Of a stretch of DNA of 9,310 bases, positions 1-8,280 are shown one piece after another. Within the stretch, counting starts at the first letter, position 1. The number at the start of each line of letters is the position of its first letter. The notes below the pieces were generated by a model. That model made no database searches, was not told where the DNA came from, and saw nothing but the letters and a program-made list of their open reading frames with translations. A program made the position numbers and the translations under genes. Source of the DNA: an uncultured Fretibacterium sp. (GTDB lineage Bacteria; Synergistota; Synergistia; Synergistales; Aminobacteriaceae); contig NZ_CALIAA010000222.1 in assembly GCF_938040765.1 (NCBI RefSeq), positions 1 to 9,310 of the forward strand, written 5' to 3'.

Positions 1-118
1 TCTAAGCGATTCGCACGGCTCATTCTTCGCCGGCTCTCTGCTTATTGCCTACAAACGATTTGGAATTAAAATGACTTTTGGTGCTTCACTTTCTTTGTGT
101 CACGCTCTTTTTACTGGC
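1..118. other. AT-rich tail downstream of the SDR gene, no supported gene
   Basis: This stretch follows the SDR stop codon on the minus strand. It is about 44% G+C (53 of 120 bases counted across 1-120), clearly lower than the genes beside it. I see no convincing stem-loop followed by a T-run on the minus strand, so a terminator cannot be called. A minus-strand ATG at 23-21 opens a frame running off the left edge (MSRANR...), but it has only a weak purine-rich stretch before it, so a following gene is possible and unproven. The plus-strand frame starting at 78 runs into the antisense of the SDR gene and is not credible. Confidence 0.4.
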
Positions 119-889
119 TCAGGAGAGTGACCATCCTCCGTCGACGATCATGTTCGTGCCCGTGATGCGCCGGCTGGCGTCGGAGAGCAGGAACAGGACG
201 GGGTCGGCGACGTCCTCGGGGGCGAGCGGCCCCAGCCGGGCCTTCTCGAGGACCTCTTTCCGGTACCATTCCTCGCCGAGCCGGGATCGGGTCTCCCGCT
301 GCATGGGGGTGTCGACGGGACAGGGAGAAATGCAGTTGAAGCGGATGCCGCGCGGCGCGTACTCCGAGGCCAGCGAGCGCACCGACGCGATGAGGGCCCC
401 CTTGGTCCCGGCGTAGGCGCTGAGCCCTACTTGTCCGGTAAGTGCGGAGATCGAGGCCAATGCGACGACGCTCAGCCCCGGGGCATAGCGTCCGCGGCGG
501 CAGATCGCCTGCGACAGGGCCATGAAGGACAGCCAGTTGAGGCGCATCTGCCGCTCGGCCTTTTCCATATCGATATCCCGCAGCAGCGTGACGTCCGACG
601 CTCCGGCGCTGTACACGAGCCCACCGAACGGCCCGGAACGGTCAAGGATAGCCTGAACGTCGCCTTCGATGCCGTCGATCTTCGTCAGGTCGGAAACATG
701 TCCGACGTGGCCGGTCCCCTCCAGCAACGAAAGGGTTTCCTGAACCCTGTCCGGGGTCCTGCCCAGCACGGCGATTCGGGCGCCCATCCGCGCTGCGCCA
801 ATGGCTACGGCGCGGCCGATGCCGGAGGAACCTCCGGTTACGAGGATCGTCCGGCCGCAGAGAGAAAATGGATTCGGTTCCATGGACAT
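119..889 (-). CDS. SDR-family NAD(P)-dependent oxidoreductase, FabG-like
   Basis: This is a classical short-chain dehydrogenase/reductase of 256 residues, the usual family length, probably cytosolic. Visible motifs are the Rossmann glycine motif TGGSSGIG (residues 18-25), an acidic residue in SDLT (D67), a YSAG variant of the NNAG motif (93-96), Asn118, Ser146 and the catalytic YAGTK with Tyr159 and Lys163. The C-terminal IVDGGWS is typical. Arg44 after the second strand favours NADPH over NADH; this is inferred. The ATG at 889 is preferred to the one at 883 because a GGAGG lies 9 bases upstream. It is the last visible gene of the operon, 45 bases after the ACP gene. Beside a ketosynthase and an ACP, the likely reaction is reduction of a 3-oxoacyl-ACP to a 3-hydroxyacyl-ACP. 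A sugar dehydrogenase role is the main alternative. Confidence 0.9.
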   Translation of the reverse strand: MSMEPNPFSLCGRTILVTGGSSGIGRAVAIGAARMGARIAVLGRTPDRVQETLSLLEGTGHVGHVSDLTKIDGIEGDVQAILDRSGPFGGLVYSAGASDVTLLRDIDMEKAERQMRLNWLSFMALSQAICRRGRYAPGLSVVALASISALTGQVGLSAYAGTKGALIASVRSLASEYAPRGIRFNCISPCPVDTPMQRETRSRLGEEWYRKEVLEKARLGPLAPEDVADPVLFLLSDASRRITGTNMIVDGGWSLS

Positions 890-934
890 GCAATCAAACC
901 TCCATTCCGTCCGTTCCTAAGAAGGTTATCGGCA

Positions 935-1156
935 TCAGGCGTGCATCTCGGACAGAATGTCGCCGACGGTTCTGAAGGCTCGGAGCACTCCAAGGTCCAG
1001 TTCCCTATCGAAGTGGGTGCCAAACATCGCCAAGACGGACAGCTTGCTCAGAGAATCCCAGTAGTCCAGCTCATTCAGAACCGTCTCCAGCTTCAGCGAG
1101 CCGGGCACGGCCTCGATGGTCCTGGTCAAGAGCTCTATTTTCTCTTCCGTTGTCAT
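935..1156 (-). CDS. Acyl carrier protein, dedicated (73 residues)
   Basis: This is a small acidic protein with the acyl-carrier fold signature. The DSL motif at residues 34-36 (DYWDSLSKL) places the phosphopantetheine-bearing serine at Ser35. The flanking segments look like helices I (TEEKIELLTRTIEAV) and III-IV (LRAFRTVGDILSEM). At 73 residues it is slightly shorter than housekeeping AcpP (about 78). The frame stays open far upstream, but the ATG at 1156 is chosen because GGGAGG sits 11 bases before it and the product then has ACP length. It lies 49 bases after the KASIII gene and 45 before the SDR gene. As a 4'-phosphopantetheine carrier it should hold the acyl intermediate made by those neighbours rather than serve bulk fatty-acid synthesis; that specialisation is inferred. 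No phosphopantetheinyl transferase is visible nearby. Confidence 0.88.
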   Translation of the reverse strand: MTTEEKIELLTRTIEAVPGSLKLETVLNELDYWDSLSKLSVLAMFGTHFDRELDLGVLRAFRTVGDILSEMHA

Positions 1157-1167
1157 CGCCCTACAAA

Positions 1168-1173
1168 CCTCCC
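1168..1173 (-). promoter_or_regulatory. Ribosome binding site fixing the ACP start
   Basis: The minus strand reads GGGAGG here, 11 bases before the ATG at 1156. The frame is open well into the KASIII gene, so this site, together with the expected ACP length, decides the start. Confidence 0.6.
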
Positions 1174-1205
1174 GATCCGTAAATGCTTCATTCTGATCCA
1201 GTCCT

Positions 1206-2276
1206 TCATTCGCCGGGGTATTCGAGCAGGCCGGGACAGATGCAGGGGCCCATTTCGATCGAAGCGGCTGCGATGGAAAGCCCGGCCCCGAATCCCGCAA
1301 GCAGCGTCCGCTTCCTTTCGGTTTGGAGTTCGCCCGCAAGTTCCGAGCAAATCGTGACGGGGAGGGTCGCTGAGCTGGAGTTGCCGTAGCGATCCAGGCT
1401 GACGGGCATCTTGTCACGGGATATTCCGATCTGCTTCGCCACCTGTTCGATCATGAAGAGGTTGGCTTGATGCAGAAGCAGCCGATCGACGGCGTCGGCC
1501 GGGACCCCTGCATTCTTCAGAACCTCGGTCAGGACCGGAGGAACGTTGCGCACCACAAAATTGAATACGGCCATTCCGTCCATCCGGATGTCGATGGGGC
1601 GACGCACCCCGCCGTCCGGCCAATTCCGATACTCCAGAGAATGCTCGTTGAAAAGATTGCGTGAGCGCCCCTCTGGGACGAGCAGAACGTCATGTTTTGA
1701 ACCGTCCGTCAGGAATCCGAAGAACCAGGGATCCGCTCCTTCATCCGGTGTGAGAATTGTCGCGGAACCGGCATCCCCGAAGAGCAGGGCGGTTGCGCGA
1801 TCCCTTGGCGATGTGAAATAGGAATGAGTCTCCCCATCCAGAAGGAGGACGGGGGCATTCAGAGACCTGGCCATCAGTCCGGCCAGCCAGAGCCCGTAGA
1901 CATACCCCGAACAGCCGAAGCTCGTGTCCACGGCTGTGCAGCTATGGGACAGGCCCAGCAGGTCTGCCGCTCGGGACGAGTTGTTGGGAATGTCGTGGTC
2001 GGGCGTCTGAGTGACGAAGAGCACCCCTCCAAGGTCGGAAGGGGTGAGAGTATGGTGTTCCAACAGCTTTTTCGCCGCCTCCACACAGAGGTCGAGAGCG
2101 GTGATTCCGCTCCCGGGGGGGCAGACACGGCGGGTCCGTATCCCCGTGACCCTGATGGTGTCCTCTATCCTGTCTCCAAAAAGTTCCGCGCCGAATGTTG
2201 TGTTGTCCACCGTGTGGGAGGGGACGCAGGCGCAGATGCCGTCGATTTTTATTCCGTCGAGAGTGCATGATCTCAT
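1206..2276 (-). CDS. 3-oxoacyl-ACP synthase III family protein (FabH-like)
   Basis: A 356-residue thiolase-fold condensing enzyme, slightly longer than typical FabH (about 320). The full catalytic triad is present: Cys122 in TSFGCSGY, His269 in LLLHQAN and Asn299 in RYGNSSSATLP. Other family marks are TGIRTRR (44-50), LFGDAGSA (165-172) and the C-terminal GFGAGLS. It should condense an acyl-CoA starter with malonyl-ACP to give a 3-oxoacyl-ACP, in the cytosol. The frame is open upstream, but residues before Met at 2276 are out of character. The start has AAGGA about 14 bases upstream, which is rather far, and two further GAAAGGA-like runs lie in the 61-base gap after the VOC gene. Its place beside an ACP and SDR in a glycan operon suggests a dedicated acyl-group maker, as known in flagellin-glycan islands of Pseudomonas and Campylobacter. 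The starter substrate cannot be read from the sequence. Confidence 0.92.
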   Translation of the reverse strand: MRSCTLDGIKIDGICACVPSHTVDNTTFGAELFGDRIEDTIRVTGIRTRRVCPPGSGITALDLCVEAAKKLLEHHTLTPSDLGGVLFVTQTPDHDIPNNSSRAADLLGLSHSCTAVDTSFGCSGYVYGLWLAGLMARSLNAPVLLLDGETHSYFTSPRDRATALLFGDAGSATILTPDEGADPWFFGFLTDGSKHDVLLVPEGRSRNLFNEHSLEYRNWPDGGVRRPIDIRMDGMAVFNFVVRNVPPVLTEVLKNAGVPADAVDRLLLHQANLFMIEQVAKQIGISRDKMPVSLDRYGNSSSATLPVTICSELAGELQTERKRTLLAGFGAGLSIAAASIEMGPCICPGLLEYPGE

Positions 2277-2337
2277 GAGGTCGAAACCGTTCCTTTCTCG
2301 ATGAAGCTTCCTTTCGGAACTCCTTTTCTGCGGGGGC

Positions 2338-2745
2338 CTATCGGCTTGGGGATGGGCTTTCGGCCAGTTCCAGCAGGCCCGTCCCGGTGCCGTACAGAAA
2401 GGCGACACGCCGGCCCCCCATGGCGGGCGCCGGAGCGATGGGATGCACCAGGATAAACCCCTTCTGCCTGAGCTCCGTGATATCGCGCTCCAGATCCTTG
2501 CTCTCGTAGCAGATATGATAGGGAGAATTGCCGTTTTTCCGTATCCACCCCATGACGGGGGAGTCATCCTGCAGGGGGGCGACCAGCTCGATCATGACCC
2601 CCGATGTGTCGGAAAAAAAGCGGATCTTTACCTTACGCCCGAGATCCTCGGTTTCCTCTCCGCAGGATCGATACCCCAGGGCCTCGAACTTTTCTGCGGC
2701 GGCGGCAAGATCCTGAACCGCATATCCGATATGGTCTATGCGCAT
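2338..2745 (-). CDS. VOC superfamily protein, methylmalonyl-CoA epimerase-like
   Basis: A 135-residue vicinal oxygen chelate protein with two beta-alpha-beta-beta-beta modules. The four candidate metal ligands are in the expected places: His5 (DHIGYAV), Glu53 (MIELV), His77 (PYHICYE) and Glu126 (LLELAE). The PYHICYE segment and overall length resemble methylmalonyl-CoA epimerases and glyoxalase I. Met at 2745 is backed by GGGAGG 6 bases upstream, and the gene overlaps the end of the FkbM gene by 10 bases, so translation is probably coupled. The exact reaction is not readable. Given the ketosynthase and ACP that follow, acting on an acyl thioester (for example alpha-epimerisation or isomerisation of a branched starter or product) is a reasonable inference. 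A detoxification-type glyoxalase is less likely in this setting. Confidence 0.82.
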   Translation of the reverse strand: MRIDHIGYAVQDLAAAAEKFEALGYRSCGEETEDLGRKVKIRFFSDTSGVMIELVAPLQDDSPVMGWIRKNGNSPYHICYESKDLERDITELRQKGFILVHPIAPAPAMGGRRVAFLYGTGTGLLELAESPSPSR

Positions 2746-3638
2746 GAGTTGCCTCCCGGCACGGCCGCGTAGAGTTTCTTGCGTTTCTGTACGACCTCGT
2801 AGGCGGGATTGGCCTCCTTGATCAGCGTCTCCAGGACTTCCGGGTCGTCGGGAAGGTGATAGGTGCAGAGCGCCAGTTTGGGGGCGAAGCGCGCCAATGT
2901 CTCCCGGGCGCCCCTCAGCATGTGGCGTTCGTACCCCTCGATGTCCGCTTTGATGAAATCGACGCGGGCAAGCCGCTGGTCGCGGACGAAGGTGTCCACG
3001 GTTGTGATCTCGACAGCTGACCCGGTTTGGCCGTTGGTCAATATGGCATTGCCCAGGGTATAGCTGTCGTCATCCGACATGACCGCCTGGGTCTCCGAGT
3101 CCCCCAGCCCTTTCTTTACGGGAAGGATGTTGGCGTTGAGCCTTGCCGTCTCCAGGAGGTAACGGTAGGGCGCCTCGATGGGCTCGAACGCGTAGACCGT
3201 TGCGCCTTTGACGGAGGCGTAGGCGGCAAAATCGCCAATCCAGCTTCCGGCGTCGATAACCACGTCGCCGGGATGCACCCTGACGTCGATCCTCTCGTTC
3301 TCGAGGCAGAAGAAGCCCTCGGTCAACAGGGAGTAGTAACGGTTCATCTCCCCTTCGTCGTAGATGTCCTCGAAGACATAGCCGAAGAACTGACGCTCGG
3401 TCTCGGGGTCCAGCGCCGGCAGGCGGGCTTCCCCGATCCGGTAGCAGCCGTCCTCCTTCGTTATCGAGGAGATAAAGCGTTTTGTGACTTTCCTGAGATG
3501 CCGGTGGGGATTCTTTCCCCAAAGGCGCAGGGACGCATGGTCGAGAAGGAGCAACAGAAACTCCCATGGAGTGTCCAATCCTGCCCGGACCCTGTCGAGG
3601 CGATGCGTCAGAATGTCCCATTTGGTGAAGGCGCTCAT
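2736..3638 (-). CDS. FkbM-family SAM-dependent methyltransferase
   Basis: A 300-residue class I methyltransferase of the FkbM type, common in polysaccharide and polyketide clusters, where members O-methylate sugars or acyl chains. Motif I is VVIDAGSWIGDFAAYAS (126-142), with the acidic SAM-ribose ligand probably Glu152 in AFEP. The FkbM hallmark DFIKADIEGYE lies at 227-237. Residues 1-120 form an N-terminal extension with a leucine-rich stretch (WEFLLLLLDHASLRLW, 25-40) that looks helical but is too short and charged at its ends to call a membrane segment. The frame is open upstream, but the ATG at 3638 has AAGGAGA 7 bases before it and overlaps the previous gene's stop as ATGA. The acceptor is unknown; a hydroxyl on the glycan sugar or on the 3-hydroxyacyl group is inferred. 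Confidence 0.88.
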   Translation of the reverse strand: MSAFTKWDILTHRLDRVRAGLDTPWEFLLLLLDHASLRLWGKNPHRHLRKVTKRFISSITKEDGCYRIGEARLPALDPETERQFFGYVFEDIYDEGEMNRYYSLLTEGFFCLENERIDVRVHPGDVVIDAGSWIGDFAAYASVKGATVYAFEPIEAPYRYLLETARLNANILPVKKGLGDSETQAVMSDDDSYTLGNAILTNGQTGSAVEITTVDTFVRDQRLARVDFIKADIEGYERHMLRGARETLARFAPKLALCTYHLPDDPEVLETLIKEANPAYEVVQKRKKLYAAVPGGNSCA

Positions 3639-4249
3639 GAATCGTTCTCCTTGTATCTTCCACTTCCCCGAAACGGCGGCATGGTCGCCGCCCCGGGCGC
3701 GGAGATGCCCTCGCGCCTCAGGACCTTCCATGCCGTTGCCGCCAGAATCTTCAGGTCCAGCCGGAGCGAACGGTGCTCCACGTACCAGACGTCCAGCTCG
3801 AACTTCTCCTCCCACGTCAGGGCGTTCCGTCCGTTGATCTGTGCCCAGCCCGTGATCCCCGGTTTGACGGAGAGGCGCTTTCTCTGACGCTCGTCGTAGA
3901 GGGGCACGTATTCCAGAAGCAGCGGCCGCGGTCCCACCAGGCTCATGGCCCCGCACAGGACGTTCCAGAGCTGCGGCAGCTCGTCCAGGCTGGTGCGCCT
4001 CAGAAAAACGCCCAAGGGCGTCAGCCGGTCGGCGTCGGGCAGGAGCGAGCCGTCCCCGTCCCGCGCGTCCGTCATGGAGCGGAACTTGTAGAGCCGGAAG
4101 GGCCGTCCCCCAAGTCCGGCGCGTAGCTGCGAGAAAAGCGCCGGCGGCCCCATGCGGCGCCGGACCGCCAGCGTTATCCCCAGAAATACGGGGGACAGAA
4201 GGAGCAGGCCCAAAAGTGCCCCTACAATGTCCAGAAGACGCTTCAGCAT
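3635..4249 (-). CDS. pglC: PglC-type undecaprenyl-phosphate phosphoglycosyl transferase
   Basis: A 204-residue monotopic bacterial sugar transferase. It begins with a re-entrant hydrophobic helix (LLDIVGALLGLLLLSPVFLG, 5-24) followed by basic residues, then KFRSM (55-59), the catalytic Asp89-Glu90 dyad in LDELPQLWNVL, SLVGPRP (103-109) and KPGITGWAQINGR (129-141). The size matches the minimal PglC form rather than the long WbaP/WcaJ form. It should transfer a phosphosugar from UDP-sugar to undecaprenyl phosphate on the inner membrane, the first membrane step of glycan assembly. Its start overlaps the aminotransferase stop by 7 bases and has no strong ribosome binding site, so coupling is likely. 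The next gene overlaps by 4 bases. Pairing with a PglE homologue supports a bacillosamine-type substrate; another amino sugar is possible. Confidence 0.88.
   Translation of the reverse strand: MLKRLLDIVGALLGLLLLSPVFLGITLAVRRRMGPPALFSQLRAGLGGRPFRLYKFRSMTDARDGDGSLLPDADRLTPLGVFLRRTSLDELPQLWNVLCGAMSLVGPRPLLLEYVPLYDERQRKRLSVKPGITGWAQINGRNALTWEEKFELDVWYVEHRSLRLDLKILAATAWKVLRREGISAPGAATMPPFRGSGRYKENDS
3646..3652 (-). promoter_or_regulatory. Ribosome binding site fixing the FkbM start
   Basis: The minus strand reads AAGGAGA, 7 bases before the ATG at 3638. It selects this start over Met codons further upstream in an open frame that is really antisense to nothing and overlaps pglC. Confidence 0.65.
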
Positions 4250-5409
4250 CCGGTCGGGACTGCGTGGAGCGCCTCCAGCACGGCCTCGGTCACGCGGTCC
4301 TGCTGCGCCTCCGTCATCCCGGAGCCCGAGGGCAGGCAGAGCCCGCGGGAGAAGAGCTCCGCGCAGACGTCGCGCCCCTCCTCGTGCGGCCAGTAGCGCG
4401 CGCCCTTGAACACGGGCTGGAGGTGCATGGGCTTCCATAGCGGACGTCCCTCGATGTTCCGGGACGCCAGGCGATCCAGCACGGCGAGGGGCGAGACGCG
4501 GAGGGGTTCCTCCAAGGTCAGGGCCGTGAGCCAACGGTTGGAGCGGCTCCATGAGGGCTCCGGCATGAAGCGCACACCCTCGATGGTCCCCAGCGTCTCG
4601 GCGTAGCGGCCGAAGATGCACCGCCGGGCGGCGACGCGCTCGTCCAGATGGAGCATCTGCCCCCTACCGATTGCCGCCAGGACGTTGCTCAGACGGTAGT
4701 TCCACCCCAGAACCGTGTGCTGGTACCAGGGGGCGGAGTCGCGCGCCTGAGTGGCGAGGAAGCGCGCCCTCTCGAGCGCCTCGGCGTCGTCGGAGAGCAG
4801 CATCCCTCCTCCCGATGTCGTGACGATCTTGTTGCCGTTGTAGGAGAAGACGCCGAAGGTCCCGAAGGAGCCGGACCTGCGCCCCTTGTAGAGGGAGCCC
4901 AGCGCCTCCGCGGCGTCCTCCACGACGGGCACGCGGTAATGCCTGCAGAGCTCCAGCAGAGGGTCCATGTCGCAGCTCTGGCCGTAGAGGTCCACCAGGA
5001 TGACGGCCTTGGGCGGACGCCCCTGCGCCGACGTCTCGGCAAGCGCCCGCTCGAGCGCCTGCGGACTCATGTTCCAGGACTCGGGCTCGGAATCGACGAA
5101 GGCGCACTCCGAGCCCTTGTGGAAGAACGGCGCAACGGACGCCGCGAAGGTGAACGAGGAGCAGAGAACCAGATCTCCGGCCCCCACGCCCAGCAGCTCC
5201 GCGGCCAAGTGCAGGGCCGCCGTCCCCGACGAGAGGGCCGCTGCGGCCCGGACGCCCGTCAGCTCGGCGGTCTCCCGCTCGAATGCCTCGACGTGGGGTC
5301 CCAGCGGTGCGATCCAGTTCGAGGCGAAGGCCTCGTTTATCTTGACGAGCTCATCCCCGCTCATGTGGGGCGGGGAGAGATAAATACGTTCCTGCGGCAC
5401 CAAGCTCAT
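4243..5409 (-). CDS. pglE: PglE-like PLP-dependent UDP-4-amino sugar aminotransferase
   Basis: A 388-residue DegT/DnrJ/EryC1 aminotransferase. The PLP lysine is Lys194 in YNGNKIVTTSGGGM, with Asp165 in VVEDAAEALGS to pair with the pyridine nitrogen. The sequence recalls Campylobacter PglE strongly along its length: LSPPHMSGDEL, SNWIAPLG, SSFTFAASVAP, WNYRLSNVLAAIG, RPLWKPMH, VFKGA, GLCLPSG. It should convert a UDP-4-keto-6-deoxy-HexNAc to the 4-amino sugar using glutamate, in the cytosol. It is the first gene of the operon and overlaps pglC by 7 bases. The annotated ATG has AAGGA only 2 bases before it; TTG at 5403 or GTG at 5400 would be better spaced, so the true protein may lack the first 2-3 residues. 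No 4,6-dehydratase (PglF) or N-acyltransferase (PglD) is in the window. Confidence 0.9.
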   Translation of the reverse strand: MSLVPQERIYLSPPHMSGDELVKINEAFASNWIAPLGPHVEAFERETAELTGVRAAAALSSGTAALHLAAELLGVGAGDLVLCSSFTFAASVAPFFHKGSECAFVDSEPESWNMSPQALERALAETSAQGRPPKAVILVDLYGQSCDMDPLLELCRHYRVPVVEDAAEALGSLYKGRRSGSFGTFGVFSYNGNKIVTTSGGGMLLSDDAEALERARFLATQARDSAPWYQHTVLGWNYRLSNVLAAIGRGQMLHLDERVAARRCIFGRYAETLGTIEGVRFMPEPSWSRSNRWLTALTLEEPLRVSPLAVLDRLASRNIEGRPLWKPMHLQPVFKGARYWPHEEGRDVCAELFSRGLCLPSGSGMTEAQQDRVTEAVLEALHAVPTGC

Positions 5410-5418
5410 CGTCCTTCT

Positions 5419-5440
5419 TTGCGATAAAGTTGCGATAAAG
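5419..5440. repeat. Perfect 11-base tandem repeat in the pglE leader
   Basis: TTGCGATAAAG occurs twice with no gap (5419-5429 and 5430-5440), just upstream of the pglE ribosome binding site. It lies in the transcribed leader if the promoter at 5481-5509 is right. It could be a slippage product or a paired binding site. Confidence 0.85.
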
Positions 5441-5480
5441 TCCTTTTGTCCTCATCGGGCGGATTTCCCATTTCTGAAAA

Positions 5481-5509
5481 AGTGTATCGCATTTGACGTA
5501 AAAGTTAAA
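5481..5509 (-). promoter_or_regulatory. Candidate promoter of the glycan operon
   Basis: Read on the minus strand, TTTAAC (5509-5504) and TACACT (5486-5481) are separated by 17 bases, giving about 3/6 and 4/6 matches to the sigma-70 -35 and -10 consensus. Transcription would begin around 5474, leaving a leader of some 65 bases before pglE. The match is moderate and no competing better site was found by eye. Confidence 0.4.
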
Positions 5510-5514
5510 GCGCC

Positions 5515-5536
5515 CAATACGGCAAACGACGTATTG
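5515..5536. promoter_or_regulatory. Palindrome between the divergent promoters, candidate operator
   Basis: CAATACG (5515-5521) and CGTATTG (5530-5536) form a perfect 7-base inverted repeat with an 8-base spacer. The right arm overlaps the candidate clpB -35 and the left arm lies 5 bases behind the -35 of the glycan operon. The size and placement suit a dimeric repressor or activator. It is not the CIRCE/HrcA sequence. Confidence 0.45.
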
Positions 5537-5562
5537 CAGTGGCGCGGACACGAATTTATAAT
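5534..5562 (+). promoter_or_regulatory. Candidate clpB promoter
   Basis: TTGCAG (5534-5539), a 17-base spacer and a perfect TATAAT (5557-5562) make a sigma-70-type promoter, in a local AT-rich patch 43 bases before the clpB start. No CIRCE inverted repeat is visible, and the -10 is not of the sigma-32 CCCCAT type, so a heat-shock-specific promoter is not evident. Confidence 0.6.
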
Positions 5563-5579
5563 TTGGTCATAATTGGTCA
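5563..5579. repeat. Direct repeat TTGGTCA, 10-base period, downstream of the clpB -10
   Basis: TTGGTCA occurs at 5563-5569 and 5573-5579, exactly 10 bases apart, so both copies face the same side of the helix around the expected transcription start. This could be a regulator site; chance is not excluded for so short a repeat. Confidence 0.4.
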
Positions 5580-5590
5580 GATATCCTTTC

Positions 5591-5597
5591 GAGGAGG
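5591..5597 (+). promoter_or_regulatory. Ribosome binding site of clpB
   Basis: GAGGAGG lies 7 bases before the ATG at 5605. It excludes the upstream in-frame Met at 5539, which would place the start inside the promoter. Confidence 0.85.
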
Positions 5598-5604
5598 AAT
5601 CGGT

Positions 5605-8211
<2,607 letters not shown>

Positions 8212-8215
8212 CGGA

Positions 8216-8246
8216 CCCTTCTCGAGACGTCGGACGTCCCGAAGGG
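8216..8246 (+). other. Stem-loop directly after clpB
   Basis: CCCTTC (8216-8221) pairs with GAAGGG (8241-8246), and inside it GACG (8226-8229) pairs with CGTC (8235-8238) around a 5-base loop. There is no T-run after it, so it is not a classical intrinsic terminator. It may stabilise or trim the 3' end of the clpB mRNA, or act with Rho. Confidence 0.3.
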
Positions 8247-8280
8247 GATGGCCTTTCACGGGATGCGTTTGCCGGGCTCT

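Noticed and set aside
431..1357. 308-residue plus-strand frame across SDR, ACP and KASIII
   Set aside because: It spans three well-supported minus-strand genes and their gaps and resembles no protein family.
2277..2567. 97-residue upstream extension of the KASIII frame
   Set aside because: It overlaps the VOC gene in another frame and does not resemble any part of a thiolase-fold enzyme.
3639..3956. 106-residue upstream extension of the FkbM frame
   Set aside because: It overlaps the conserved C-terminal half of PglC, and its composition is unlike a protein domain; a good ribosome binding site and ATGA overlap fix the start at 3638.
4648..5427. 259-residue plus-strand frame opposite pglE
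   Set aside because: The true gene on the other strand has a complete PLP-enzyme sequence; this frame has no motif and no sensible ribosome binding site.
5410..5604. CIRCE (HrcA) or sigma-32 element before clpB
   Set aside because: No TTAGCACTC/GAGTGCTAA pair and no CCCCAT-type -10 is present.
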